A DNA stretch of 64,000 nt from Chitinophagales bacterium (GTDB lineage Bacteria; Bacteroidota; Bacteroidia; Chitinophagales; UBA2359): positions 2,790,001 to 2,854,000 of the forward strand of contig JAWKLZ010000001.1 of assembly GCA_041392475.1 (NCBI GenBank), given 5' to 3'. Below, in pieces: positions 52,914 through 61,639 of the stretch. The position numbers and the translations under genes were made by a program. The notes below the pieces were generated by a model, which saw only the letters and a list, made by a program, of their open reading frames with translations, had not been told where the DNA came from and did not search any database. The stretch's first letter is position 1, and every line of letters begins with the position of its first letter.

Positions 52914-54623
52914 TTAAATAGGATCAACATGATCCCTAATTTCATAGATACATATTTCATCAAATTCTCTCTGATTTTTACCGTCATCTACTGTTAAATA
53001 AGACATTATGCATTTGTCATTTCCTTCATGATTTAACACATTTCCTAAAATAGGATCATCTGAATCAACATGATCACTTTTAACATTAAATTGATGACCT
53101 AATTCATGTGAAATAGTCGTGTTGAAAATATCTTCAATATGTTCTACAGGCCCTGACATTCTAAAAAATACTACAGCCATACGATTAAATACATGTTTTG
53201 AATAACCTGATAGGGCACCATCGTCGGTAAAAGTATCAGATACATCTCTAAGTGTTGCCAAAAAAATTCGATTATTATCAACAGCAGTTACACTCCATTT
53301 TGCTAAATATGCATCAGATATACTCTCTGTAGGTATTACTCTATATTTAGGAATATTAATTGTTGCAATTACTTTAAATTCTACAAAACAACCACCATCT
53401 TCCCCTTTCGTTTTTTTCCCAAAAGAATTTTCTGTTGAAGAAGAAGTATAGGCATCAAATACGGAGTCATTATTTAAGAGTTTAATCCCACTATACTTCG
53501 AAAATGCAATGGTTTCAAATTCTCCTATTTGATGAGGTACATCATTGACTACAATAGAATTATCAGTTTTACTTATAATTGTGCTTGTTGTAGAAAACAC
53601 TTCAACTGATGCGCCACCATGTTTTAAGGCTCCAAATAATTCTATCTCATCTCCAGTGTTGAAATCTGAGGTATTATCTACTATTATCTCATCAGGACTG
53701 GTATCATCAACATCAGGTTCAAAATATTCTAAAATTGTTGCTCCTTGTCGATACATTTTAGCTGTTTCTAAATAAACCCTTTTCCAAGCTACCAAAACTG
53801 AAGTTCGAGCAATATTGCACCCTTCAAAATCACCGTCCAAACAAGCTTCTACTTGATAGTTGTCGCCCGAATATTGGTCGGTAATTGTCAATTCTACTTC
53901 TGCTACAGCTACTTGAACTCCATTAACTTCCATCAAGTTAACAACAGCACTTGTGGTTGACATTCCATTGTCAAATTTTCCACTACCAATATCAGTATCT
54001 CTATTGTCTCCACCATTCAAATCTTGATTATTTGTACCTTCTATTTTCTCATAAGGTGAAGCATCATCAGGGTCAGGATCTACAGTCCTAAAATAAACTA
54101 CTTGACCTTCTACTTCTTCCGTAGGTGTCAAATAGGCCGTTATCTTTACTTTGCCATCTTCTGTTTGTGCAGAGGTATAATAGACATCATCTTGCGTCGT
54201 AGAAATCATGATTCGCCCCTCTTTGTCTGTCTCAAAATCAGAATCTATGGGTCCAACAGTTAGTTCCGCCACCGTCACCACGACTTCATCCGTACAAACA
54301 AACCCTCCAAAATCAATCACCGTAAGCGTATAGATAGTTGTAGTAGAAGGATTTGCTGTAGGATCTGGACAATCCGTACAAGATAAATTTTCAGGAGGTT
54401 CCCAAGAAAAAGTATAACTTTCATTGACACTACCACTTGCAGAACCTTCCAAAACCGTTTCTCCATTTTCGCATATCACTTTATCTGGTCCCGCACTCAT
54501 TTCAAACGCATAAGTGTTTGTAGGCAGTATAAAAAGCAACAGCATCATTAACAGAACAATCTGTTTTGTTTGTTTACAATTCTTCTTTCTCATGTAGAAA
54601 GGCAAGAGCATTATTTTTTTCAT
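52914..54623 (-). CDS. Secreted metzincin-like protein with PKD/HYR-like domain
   Basis: 569 residues; MRKKNCKQTKQIVLLMMLL (ATG 54593) or the ATG at 54623 begins the signal peptide. N-terminal PKD-like unit (AGPDKVICENGETVLEG, TYTFSWEPPENLSCTDCPDP). Near the C-terminus a zinc motif TISHELGHQFNVKSDH (His506, Glu507, His510; more His/Asp at 517-518) and a Met-turn KCIMSY (Met540), typical of metzincins, though the canonical Gly is replaced by Asn. No type A CTD is visible. First gene of the operon, with a 424-bp upstream gap. Confidence 0.75.
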   Translation of the reverse strand: MKKIMLLPFYMRKKNCKQTKQIVLLMMLLLFILPTNTYAFEMSAGPDKVICENGETVLEGSASGSVNESYTFSWEPPENLSCTDCPDPTANPSTTTIYTLTVIDFGGFVCTDEVVVTVAELTVGPIDSDFETDKEGRIMISTTQDDVYYTSAQTEDGKVKITAYLTPTEEVEGQVVYFRTVDPDPDDASPYEKIEGTNNQDLNGGDNRDTDIGSGKFDNGMSTTSAVVNLMEVNGVQVAVAEVELTITDQYSGDNYQVEACLDGDFEGCNIARTSVLVAWKRVYLETAKMYRQGATILEYFEPDVDDTSPDEIIVDNTSDFNTGDEIELFGALKHGGASVEVFSTTSTIISKTDNSIVVNDVPHQIGEFETIAFSKYSGIKLLNNDSVFDAYTSSSTENSFGKKTKGEDGGCFVEFKVIATINIPKYRVIPTESISDAYLAKWSVTAVDNNRIFLATLRDVSDTFTDDGALSGYSKHVFNRMAVVFFRMSGPVEHIEDIFNTTISHELGHQFNVKSDHVDSDDPILGNVLNHEGNDKCIMSYLTVDDGKNQREFDEICIYEIRDHVDPI

Positions 54624-55047
54624 ATTCTAAATTGGGTTTAATAAACTAAATAAAAAATATTAACATTTAACAATGAAATCATTTTCAACCAAATAGATAT
54701 ACCTCCTCCAATTTTATCCATTACATGAATAAACCAAATAATATCCTTATTCATAAAACATAAAATCCCCATCACACTGCTAAAAAACAGTGAGGAAAAG
54801 GAAAAGGGAAAGGGAAAGGGAAAGGGAAAGGGAAAGGGAAAGGGAAAGGGAAAGGGAAAGGAAAAGGTTTCCTTTTAAGTTAGGTTATTGTAAGACAATT
54901 TTGAGTGATTAAGAAATAGGATTAAGCATTTATTTTCAGTGTTGAATCCCCATTCTTCTGCAAGGTAACAAAACTTTTTCAAAAAAACAACAATGCAGCA
55001 AAAAAAAACTACTATATTATTTTCCACTTTGATAATCTCTCAGCACC
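54624..55047. other. Intergenic region with a (GGGAAA)9 tract
   Basis: 424 bp between divergent gene units. Includes the (GGGAAA)9 repeat at 54806-54859, and A-rich flanks; the promoter of the secreted-protein operon must be in 54624-54790. No ORF. Confidence 0.5.
54806..54859 (+). repeat. (GGGAAA)9 hexanucleotide repeat
   Basis: Nine perfect units, a 54-bp polypurine tract with nine GGG runs on the plus strand. It could fold as a G-quadruplex or triplex, and slip in length. Confidence 0.95.
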
Positions 55048-56400
55048 TCACGAAAACCGAATCGCCTTAATCGGGTCAATCCTCGTCACCAAATAAGAAG
55101 GCAAAATCAGCGCAAAAATACAAATCACAATCGTTCCCAAGTTCAGCCCTGCAATCACAAAAAAGTCGAGTGAAACAGGGGCAATCTGAATATAATACGA
55201 CTCTTCGGGCAGGCGAATAAAGCCAAATTCTTGTTGCAGCAAGCACAAACCAATTCCGATGATGTTGCCGATAATCAAACCAAGTCCGATGGTAAAAGCA
55301 GAATTGTACAAGAAAATTTTGCGGATGCGCCAATTCGGTGCGCCCAAAGCCTTCAATATCCCAATCATGTTGGTGCGCTCCAAAATGATGATGAGCAGAA
55401 CGGTAATCATGTTGATAACTGCCACCAAAGCCATCAAGACCAAAATAACCAAGCGGTTCACATTTTGCAGCTTCAACCACTCAAAAATATTGGTTTGTTT
55501 CTCTTTAATAGTCCGTGCATTGAGTGCATTTGGCAACACATTGTAGTGAATGTGTTCTGCCATTGAGTCTATGGCATCCAACTTTTCGGTATTTGCCCAT
55601 TCCCACCCAAAATGTTCATAAAAAAAATAGAAAATAATAGACTGAAGATAGTCATACACATAAAAAGTGAAGCCCGAAAGAAAGGAGTGAATCGGCGTGT
55701 TTTGGTGCGTGTCCTTCAAAAAAACTTCAAAACCACCCACATCGTCGTCTTCCCATTGATTGAGTTGTTGAATGTGTTTGATGTCCGTCAGCGCAAATTT
55801 TTCGTCGTATTCCGATAAGCCTGTGCTGAAAATGCCCTTGATTTTTAGCTTGCGAATTTTGATGGGTTTTTCTGCAAAATAGATGAACAGGTTATCCCCT
55901 ACCTTCAATCGAAGCCGATTTGAGGTAATTTTAGAAATGATTACTTCATTGACCTTCCCCGTGTCGCTGAGTGCAAGAGGTTCCCCTTCAATGAGGTATT
56001 GCTTGAAAAAATCCCAATCAAAATCTGTATCTAAACCCTTCAATATCACCCCTTCAATATCGGTATCCGTTTTGATGATGCCAGGTTTGTGGGCATAGAC
56101 TTGTATGTGGTGAATGTTGGCGAGGGTGTCCAAACTTTTGACGAAAGGCTGATTTTTGCTGATAGGATGCGTGTCTTCAAATGAACGGCTGCTGTCAAAA
56201 CTCGAAATGTGAATGTGTCCCCAAAAACCAAAAATTTTGCGGCTAATTTCGTCCTGAAAACCATTCACCAATGCCGTAGTAATCACCATCACCGCCACCG
56301 ACAAGGCTACTGCCGTCACTGCAATTTTGGCAATAAAATTGGAGAAAGATTTATTGCCGCTAAAAGCGATTCTTTTGGTAATAAAAAACTCTAAATTCAC
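55048..56400 (-). CDS. Lipoprotein-releasing ABC transporter permease (LolC/E-FtsX type)
   Basis: 450 residues. Four membrane helices: near 25-50 (FIAKIAVTAVALSVAVMVITTALVNG), then three around 318-345, 360-385 and 410-440, with a periplasmic MacB-like domain between. C-terminal LPSYLVTRIDPIKAIRFS is characteristic. Known: LolC/E-type permeases extract lipoproteins from the inner membrane with an LolD-like ATPase, which is not in this window. Confidence 0.87.
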   Translation of the reverse strand: MNLEFFITKRIAFSGNKSFSNFIAKIAVTAVALSVAVMVITTALVNGFQDEISRKIFGFWGHIHISSFDSSRSFEDTHPISKNQPFVKSLDTLANIHHIQVYAHKPGIIKTDTDIEGVILKGLDTDFDWDFFKQYLIEGEPLALSDTGKVNEVIISKITSNRLRLKVGDNLFIYFAEKPIKIRKLKIKGIFSTGLSEYDEKFALTDIKHIQQLNQWEDDDVGGFEVFLKDTHQNTPIHSFLSGFTFYVYDYLQSIIFYFFYEHFGWEWANTEKLDAIDSMAEHIHYNVLPNALNARTIKEKQTNIFEWLKLQNVNRLVILVLMALVAVINMITVLLIIILERTNMIGILKALGAPNWRIRKIFLYNSAFTIGLGLIIGNIIGIGLCLLQQEFGFIRLPEESYYIQIAPVSLDFFVIAGLNLGTIVICIFALILPSYLVTRIDPIKAIRFS

Positions 56401-56440
56401 TTCAACGTTTTGATTTAAAAATGAAGATGTTACTTTTGCA

Positions 56441-56610
56441 TTGTTCTATTGCTAAATGGTTCTACTGTTATATTGTTCTATTGCTAAATGGTTCTACTGT
56501 TGTATTGTTCTATTGCTAAATGGTTCTACTGTTGTATTGTTCTATTGCTAAATGGTTCTACTGTTATATTGTTCTATTGCTAAATGGTTCTACTGTTATA
56601 TTGTTTTATT
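56441..56610 (+). repeat. 32-bp minisatellite, five units
   Basis: Five contiguous units of TTGTTCTATTGCTAAATGGT plus 12 more bases (GTTATA or GTTGTA variants) and a partial sixth. No spacers, so not CRISPR. The rest of the gap to 56828 has further low-complexity CAATGAAACAAT-like motifs. Confidence 0.95.
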
Positions 56611-56828
56611 CAACTGTTGAATGATTAATATTCAAAAATTTTACTCCTACGGAGTGAATTCAACTCAAAACCACAAACTATTTTTTAGAAACCACCAATT
56701 TAACAATACAACAACTCGGCAATGAAACAATTCAACCATATAACTATTGGGCAATGAAACAATACAGCCATTTAACCATTCAGCAATAGGACAATCCAAC
56801 CATTACCACCATTATCAAAGTCAAAAGT

Positions 56829-58214
56829 ATGAAAAAACTTGCTGTAATAGGCTTTATTATCATTATGGTTTTTGCTTGTACCCCAAAAAACAGGGTGCAA
56901 AAATCTCCTATTGAAACGCCAACAACAGTTCGGACAGATATGCCTACGGGCGAAAAACCCACAAAGTTTACTCCCAAAGCCCCCTCCAAAACTGTTGAAG
57001 CCCCGACTCCAAAAACCAAAATACCAGAAATGGTTTCGCCTGCCGAACGTCCTACACCTCCTTTGAAGGAAAAGCCTACTGCCCCTGTAGCGGCTGCAAG
57101 GCTTCAAATGGGTGCAGAAAAATTGAACCAATATTTACCTATTTTGAGTGGTTTGAATGTGGCAGTGGTCGTGAACCAAACTTCAATGATTGGCAGTCGA
57201 CATTTGGTAGATGTTTTGTTGTCGCAGCAAGTGGCGGTAAAAACGGTTTTCGCTCCTGAACATGGATTTAGAGGTACAGCTGATGCGGGCGAGCAGGTAA
57301 GCAGTTCGAGGGATGTGCGGACAGGATTGCCGATTGTGTCGCTGTATGGCAACTCCAAAAAACCTTCTGCCCAACAATTATCGGGCATTGACTTGGTGAT
57401 TTTTGACATTCAGGATGTGGGCGCACGTTTTTACACCTACATTTCAACGATGCACTATGTGATGGAAGCCTGCGCCGAAAATGGGGTCAAAATGGTGGTT
57501 TTAGACCGTCCAAATCCGAACGGTCATTATGTGGATGGTCCCGTTTTGGAGTCTGCTTATCAATCTTTTGTGGGAATACACCCGATTCCTGTAGTACATG
57601 GAATGACGGTTGGCGAATTGGCGAGAATGATCAATGGTGAAGGTTGGCTGAAAAATGGGATGCGTTGTGATTTGACGGTGATTCCTTGCGACAACTATTC
57701 GCACCGCACGATTTACAATCTCCCTATCAAACCTTCTCCAAATTTGCCGAATAGCCGCTCGATTTATCTCTATCCGTCTTTGTGTTTTTTTGAAGGAACT
57801 GCGGTCAGCATTGGACGTGGCACCGATAAACAGTTTCAACTCATTGGCGCACCCGAATTATCCTCCAAAAAAATGCCCTACCAATTTAGGCCTGTCAGTA
57901 TGGAGGGCGCAAAATATCCCAAACACGAAAATAAAACCTGCTACGGTTTTGACCTTTCTACCATGCGTTTGGAGGTTTTTTACAATCAGCATCAATTGGA
58001 TTTGAAATGGCTGATTGAAGTCTATCGTGATTTTCCCAGTAAAGCAGAATTTTTCAACAAAGACAATTTCTTCGATAAGTTGGCGGGTAATTCCAGATTG
58101 CGCCAACAGATTATTGCAGGTACACCCGAACATAAAATTAGAGAAAGCTGGGAACCTGCTTTGAGTCAGTTTAAGGAGAAACGGAAGCGGTATTTGTTGT
58201 ATCCTGATTTTTGA
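56829..58214 (+). CDS. NamZ-like exo-beta-N-acetylmuramidase lipoprotein (DUF1343)
   Basis: 461 residues. Lipoprotein signal MKKLAVIGFIIIMVFAC gives lipidated Cys17; then a Pro/Thr-rich linker to about 85. DUF1343 core: GLNVAVVVNQTSM, FAPEHGFRGTADAGEQVSS, LVIFDIQDVGARFYTY, VLDRPNPNGHYVDGPVLE, SRSIYLYPSLCFFEGTAVSIGRGTD. Known: NamZ releases MurNAc from peptidoglycan fragments. In the cell envelope for muropeptide recycling. The next gene begins only 11 bp later. Confidence 0.88.
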   Translation: MKKLAVIGFIIIMVFACTPKNRVQKSPIETPTTVRTDMPTGEKPTKFTPKAPSKTVEAPTPKTKIPEMVSPAERPTPPLKEKPTAPVAAARLQMGAEKLNQYLPILSGLNVAVVVNQTSMIGSRHLVDVLLSQQVAVKTVFAPEHGFRGTADAGEQVSSSRDVRTGLPIVSLYGNSKKPSAQQLSGIDLVIFDIQDVGARFYTYISTMHYVMEACAENGVKMVVLDRPNPNGHYVDGPVLESAYQSFVGIHPIPVVHGMTVGELARMINGEGWLKNGMRCDLTVIPCDNYSHRTIYNLPIKPSPNLPNSRSIYLYPSLCFFEGTAVSIGRGTDKQFQLIGAPELSSKKMPYQFRPVSMEGAKYPKHENKTCYGFDLSTMRLEVFYNQHQLDLKWLIEVYRDFPSKAEFFNKDNFFDKLAGNSRLRQQIIAGTPEHKIRESWEPALSQFKEKRKRYLLYPDF

Positions 58215-58225
58215 TTAAAAAAACT

Positions 58226-58855
58226 ATGAAAATAACCTTCTTGTCAGACACACACGGTCAACACCGAAACAAAAAACTGCAATTACTTGCAAGTAAAATG
58301 ATTGTCCATGCTGGTGATTTTACTTCAATGGGGACATTGGCGCAAGTCAATGACTTTTTGGAGTGGTACAGCGAATTGCCACATCCGCACAAAGTGTTGA
58401 TTGGCGGCAACCACGATTTTTTATTGGAGCGAAATCCTCAACTTTTCAAGTCGCTTTTACCCAACAATATCACCTATCTCGAAAACGAATCCATCGAAAT
58501 CGAAGGCATCAAAATTTGGGGTTCTCCCATCACACCCTGGTTTTACGATTGGGCCTTCAATCGGCATCGTGGGCAAGATATTCGCCGATATTGGGAGCAA
58601 ATTCCCGATGATGTGGATATTTTGGTGACACATGGCCCGCCTTATGGACAAGGTGATAAAACTTCAAGGGGCGAGTTGGTGGGATGTGAAGATTTGTTGG
58701 AGAAGGTCCTGCAAATCAAACCTAAATACCACATTTTCGGACACATACATGAGGCATACAGCATTAGCCAAAACGATGCGACAACTTTTATCAATGCAAG
58801 TTGTTTGAACCTCAACTATCAAATGGTCCATGCGCCTGTGTGTATTGATTTTTAA
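58226..58855 (+). CDS. Metallophosphoesterase (calcineurin-like)
   Basis: 209 residues, ATG 58226 (the TTG at 58211 overlaps the NamZ stop). All metal motifs present: LSDTHGQH, HAGDFTS, GGNHDFLL, VTHGPPYGQ, GHIHEAY. Small cytoplasmic calcineurin-like phosphoesterase; substrate unknown. Likely operon with NamZ. Confidence 0.9.
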   Translation: MKITFLSDTHGQHRNKKLQLLASKMIVHAGDFTSMGTLAQVNDFLEWYSELPHPHKVLIGGNHDFLLERNPQLFKSLLPNNITYLENESIEIEGIKIWGSPITPWFYDWAFNRHRGQDIRRYWEQIPDDVDILVTHGPPYGQGDKTSRGELVGCEDLLEKVLQIKPKYHIFGHIHEAYSISQNDATTFINASCLNLNYQMVHAPVCIDF

Positions 58856-58956
58856 GTGCTAATTTTGCAGCGAAAGTCAGTAGGCTTTCTACAAAATTTT
58901 CATTCAAGTTTAATTGACTTTCGATATTTAATTCGTGGTTTAATAAAATATCAAAT

Positions 58957-59027
58957 CCTCACCCCGCTCCTCTCCAAAGGGGGAGTTTGTGTGCTGTATT
59001 CCCCCTTTGAAGGGGGGCAGGGGGATG
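58957..59027. repeat. Imperfect GC-rich inverted repeat (29-bp arms)
   Basis: Left arm 58957-58985 and right arm 58999-59027, both ending in CAAAGGGGGA or its complement with a 13-nt loop. Such CCCCTTTGAAGGGGG elements recur in many Bacteroidota intergenic regions. It can act as a terminator for the phosphoesterase gene. Confidence 0.75.
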
Positions 59028-59098
59028 AAAAACAATGAATTATTTTTCGGAAAGCAACCACACTTGAACGGACTTCACTATAGTAAATATCACCTTCA

Positions 59099-59842
59099 AT
59101 GAACGAAAAAACCGAATCACAAAAAGTTGTTCCCTATAAAGATTCTGAGTTGAGTAAGAAAAATCAGGTTGCCAAAATGTTTGACAACATTGCGCCTCGC
59201 TATGATTTTTTGAACCATTTGCTTTCTCTCAATGTCGATCACTATTGGCGTTGGCGAATGATCAACCGATTGAAAAGTATCCAACCCAAAAATATTCTGG
59301 ATGTAGCCACAGGTACAGGTGATGTAGCCATTGCAGCCATGCGATTGAAGCCTGAAAAGGTTGTGGGAGTGGACATTTCAGCCGAAATGTTGGAGTACGG
59401 AAAGGTGAAGATGAAGAAGAAAAAATTGGACAAGGTGGTAACGATGCAGCTGGGTGATGCAGAAAATTTGGACTTTGAAGACAATAGCTTCGATGCAATA
59501 ACCGTTGCTTTTGGAGTAAGAAATTTTGAACACCTCCAAAAAGGCATCAAAGAACTCAATAGAGTATTGAAGCCCAACGGCAAATTGGTCGTATTGGAGT
59601 TTTCTAAACCTAAAACATTTCCTATCAAGCAGTTTTACAATTTTTATTTCAAGTACATTCTACCTTTGGTCGGCCGCTTCTTTTCGAGCGACGAAAGTGC
59701 TTACACTTATCTACCTGCATCGGTGCAAGCCTTCCCCGAAGGTGGGGAGTTTATCAACATTTTATCACAATCAGGTTTTAAATCAACCAAATGGATACCT
59801 CTTACTTTTGGGATATCCTCTATTTACGAAGGAACAAAATAA
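59099..59842 (+). CDS. ubiE: Demethylmenaquinone methyltransferase
   Basis: 247 residues. UbiE motifs: VAKMFDNIAPRYDFLNHLLSLNVDHYWRW, SAM site ILDVATGTGDVAIAA, MQLGDAENLDFEDNSFDAITVAFGVRN, ELNRVLKPNGKLVVLEFSKP, and the SGFKSTKWIPLTFGI end. Carries out the last step of menaquinone synthesis in bacteria using menaquinone only. It is 8 bp before porT, a known pairing in Bacteroidota. Confidence 0.93.
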   Translation: MNEKTESQKVVPYKDSELSKKNQVAKMFDNIAPRYDFLNHLLSLNVDHYWRWRMINRLKSIQPKNILDVATGTGDVAIAAMRLKPEKVVGVDISAEMLEYGKVKMKKKKLDKVVTMQLGDAENLDFEDNSFDAITVAFGVRNFEHLQKGIKELNRVLKPNGKLVVLEFSKPKTFPIKQFYNFYFKYILPLVGRFFSSDESAYTYLPASVQAFPEGGEFINILSQSGFKSTKWIPLTFGISSIYEGTK

Positions 59843-59850
59843 ATAGTCAA

Positions 59851-60615
59851 ATGCTGCTTAAAAATTCAAGTTCAACCTTAGAAAAAAGTTCAACTGCAAA
59901 TTCACGATTCAAAGTTTATTTGATTCATTGTGTTTTATTTGCGTCGCTTTTGGTATTGTTTCCAACGCTTTCCCAAGCGCAGTTAAACATGCCTGGGCAT
60001 GAAAATAAAAATCTACATTTTGGCATTGCAGTGGGCTTAAACTGGAGTAATTTCAAAGTCACCCATTCTGAAGATTTTATTAATCATGATACGATTTTAG
60101 TGGTAGAATCACCTCGTTCTCCTGGCTTCAATGTGGGTATTATCTCGGATTTACACATCGGCAAACGAGCTGATTTGAGGTTCATTCCCACCTTGATTTT
60201 CATGGAAAAAGATTTGATTTACGATGAAAAATTTGCGAGCGAAGTAGTAGAAACTCCGCAAACCATCGAATCCATTACCCTCAGTTTCCCACTTTATTTT
60301 AAGTACAAATCCGACCGATTTTTCAACAATTTCCGATTTTATGTATTGGGTGGCGTGCGCTTCGATTGGGATTTGGGATCCAACTCCAAAGCTCGTAAAG
60401 CATTTGACATCATCAAATTAGACCGATACGATGCGGCTGTAGAATATGGTTTTGGATTGGAATTTTATTTCCCACTCTTCATCTTTTCGCCCGAAATCAA
60501 ATTTACCAGCGGCTTGCCAAACATTCATGTGCCAACTGATGGGCTTCGCTACTCCAATATTTTGCAGAAATTGCAGTCGAGAGGAGTCACATTTACACTG
60601 CAATTTGAAGGATAG
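59851..60615 (+). CDS. porT: PorT-like T9SS outer-membrane protein
   Basis: 254 residues from ATG 59851; the longer frame overlaps ubiE. Signal anchor about 24-46 (VYLIHCVLFASLLVLFPTLSQAQ). Then KNLHFGIAVGLNWSNFKV, PGFNVGIISDLHIGKRADLRFIPTLIFMEK, FPLYFKYKSDRF, YGFGLEFYFPLFIFSPEIKFTSGL, RGVTFTLQFEG. This strand pattern and the ubiE neighbourhood match PorT/SprT, a barrel essential for type IX secretion. Assignment rests on pattern plus synteny. Confidence 0.8.
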   Translation: MLLKNSSSTLEKSSTANSRFKVYLIHCVLFASLLVLFPTLSQAQLNMPGHENKNLHFGIAVGLNWSNFKVTHSEDFINHDTILVVESPRSPGFNVGIISDLHIGKRADLRFIPTLIFMEKDLIYDEKFASEVVETPQTIESITLSFPLYFKYKSDRFFNNFRFYVLGGVRFDWDLGSNSKARKAFDIIKLDRYDAAVEYGFGLEFYFPLFIFSPEIKFTSGLPNIHVPTDGLRYSNILQKLQSRGVTFTLQFEG

Positions 60616-60673
60616 AAGCGGGTACGTTTAAAATTCAAAATTCAAGCTCAAATTCAAGAGTTTATTGGCATAC

Positions 60674-60712
60674 AGATAACCGAAATTTTAGAAATTTCGG
60701 TTATCTTTTTTT
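60674..60712. terminator. Perfect bidirectional terminator
   Basis: AGATAACCGAAATTT (60674-60688), loop TAG, exact complement (60692-60706), then TTTTTT. It separates the convergent porT and FRG genes. Confidence 0.93.
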
Positions 60713-60727
60713 GAAAACTTCTCAAAA

Positions 60728-61531
60728 TCACATCCTCGGTGTATAATGCCTTCTCAACCAAACACTCAAACCGTCCAATCCAGGAAACAACACCCTTTCG
60801 GTGATGTTGGCTTGATCCAATTTATCTCGAATTTCCCACTTCAATTTGGCAGGAATCACAATTTTGAAGTACAATTCGGGGTGCAAATCGAGCCAATCAT
60901 TGAGAAGATAGGTTGAATCGGATAATAGCGAAAAAAGTGCATATTGATTCACAATGCGCTCGTCTAAAGACGGAGGTTCTAAAAATGCCAAAAAAGGTGT
61001 TTTTTGAAGACTGTCAAATTCGTGTAGCGTATGGCATGCTTCTTCAAGAATTTCACCTGTAAAAATATTGGAACCTTCTTCAATGAGTGCGTACTTCAAT
61101 TTGGTGGGCAAATAATCCTTGACTTTCACATAGTTAATCGCCCAAATTACGCCATCCCTATCGTATTCGTCAATGTTGGCAGTCATAAAATGCAGTGCTA
61201 CATAGGGCGAATAGGTCCAGTCCAATAAGCGGGTTGGTAAGCCATAATGCTGCGCTACTGCCAACCAATTCCATATAGTACCGCTTGCCGATATTTTGTC
61301 ACGCCGTGCATATTTGCGAAAATTACGAAGCAAATGCCGTTCTAAATCTTCATAACTTCCCCCCAATCGCATCAAACTGGTTTTGAGGTTGTAGGTTACA
61401 TCCGATAGCCCTCGATAAACATAAGGTGAACGAAACCGTCCCAGTTTCTCATCCCACGAATTGTGAAAAAGCTGTTCTTGCAGGGCTATCCAAGTATCTA
61501 CTTTTATTGTATTGTCCATATTATTTGTCAT
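60728..61531 (-). CDS. FRG-domain protein
   Basis: 267 residues from the ATG at 61531; MDNT at 61519 is an alternative and the TTG upstream is unlikely. FRG domain over about 35-150: FRSPYVYRGLSDVTYNLKTSLMR, WLAVAQHYGLPTRLLDWTYSPYVALHFM, with conserved Arg/Gly, H-Y-G-PTRLLDW. A later part, IVNQYALFSLLSD and LPGLDGL-like end, is family-typical. Function of FRG proteins is largely unproven. Single gene between convergent and divergent units. Confidence 0.83.
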   Translation of the reverse strand: MTNNMDNTIKVDTWIALQEQLFHNSWDEKLGRFRSPYVYRGLSDVTYNLKTSLMRLGGSYEDLERHLLRNFRKYARRDKISASGTIWNWLAVAQHYGLPTRLLDWTYSPYVALHFMTANIDEYDRDGVIWAINYVKVKDYLPTKLKYALIEEGSNIFTGEILEEACHTLHEFDSLQKTPFLAFLEPPSLDERIVNQYALFSLLSDSTYLLNDWLDLHPELYFKIVIPAKLKWEIRDKLDQANITERVLFPGLDGLSVWLRRHYTPRM

Positions 61532-61639
61532 TGAAGGTTTTGAGTGCAAAATTTTCAGAATCAATTGTTTCAAAAAAAATATATTTACACTATCTTAGCT
61601 ATTATAATTTTATAAACATTCAAAAAATTTCCAAAAACC

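Noticed and set aside
56441..56610. Regular 32-bp repeats considered as CRISPR
   Set aside because: Units are contiguous with no unique spacers, and no cas genes are present.
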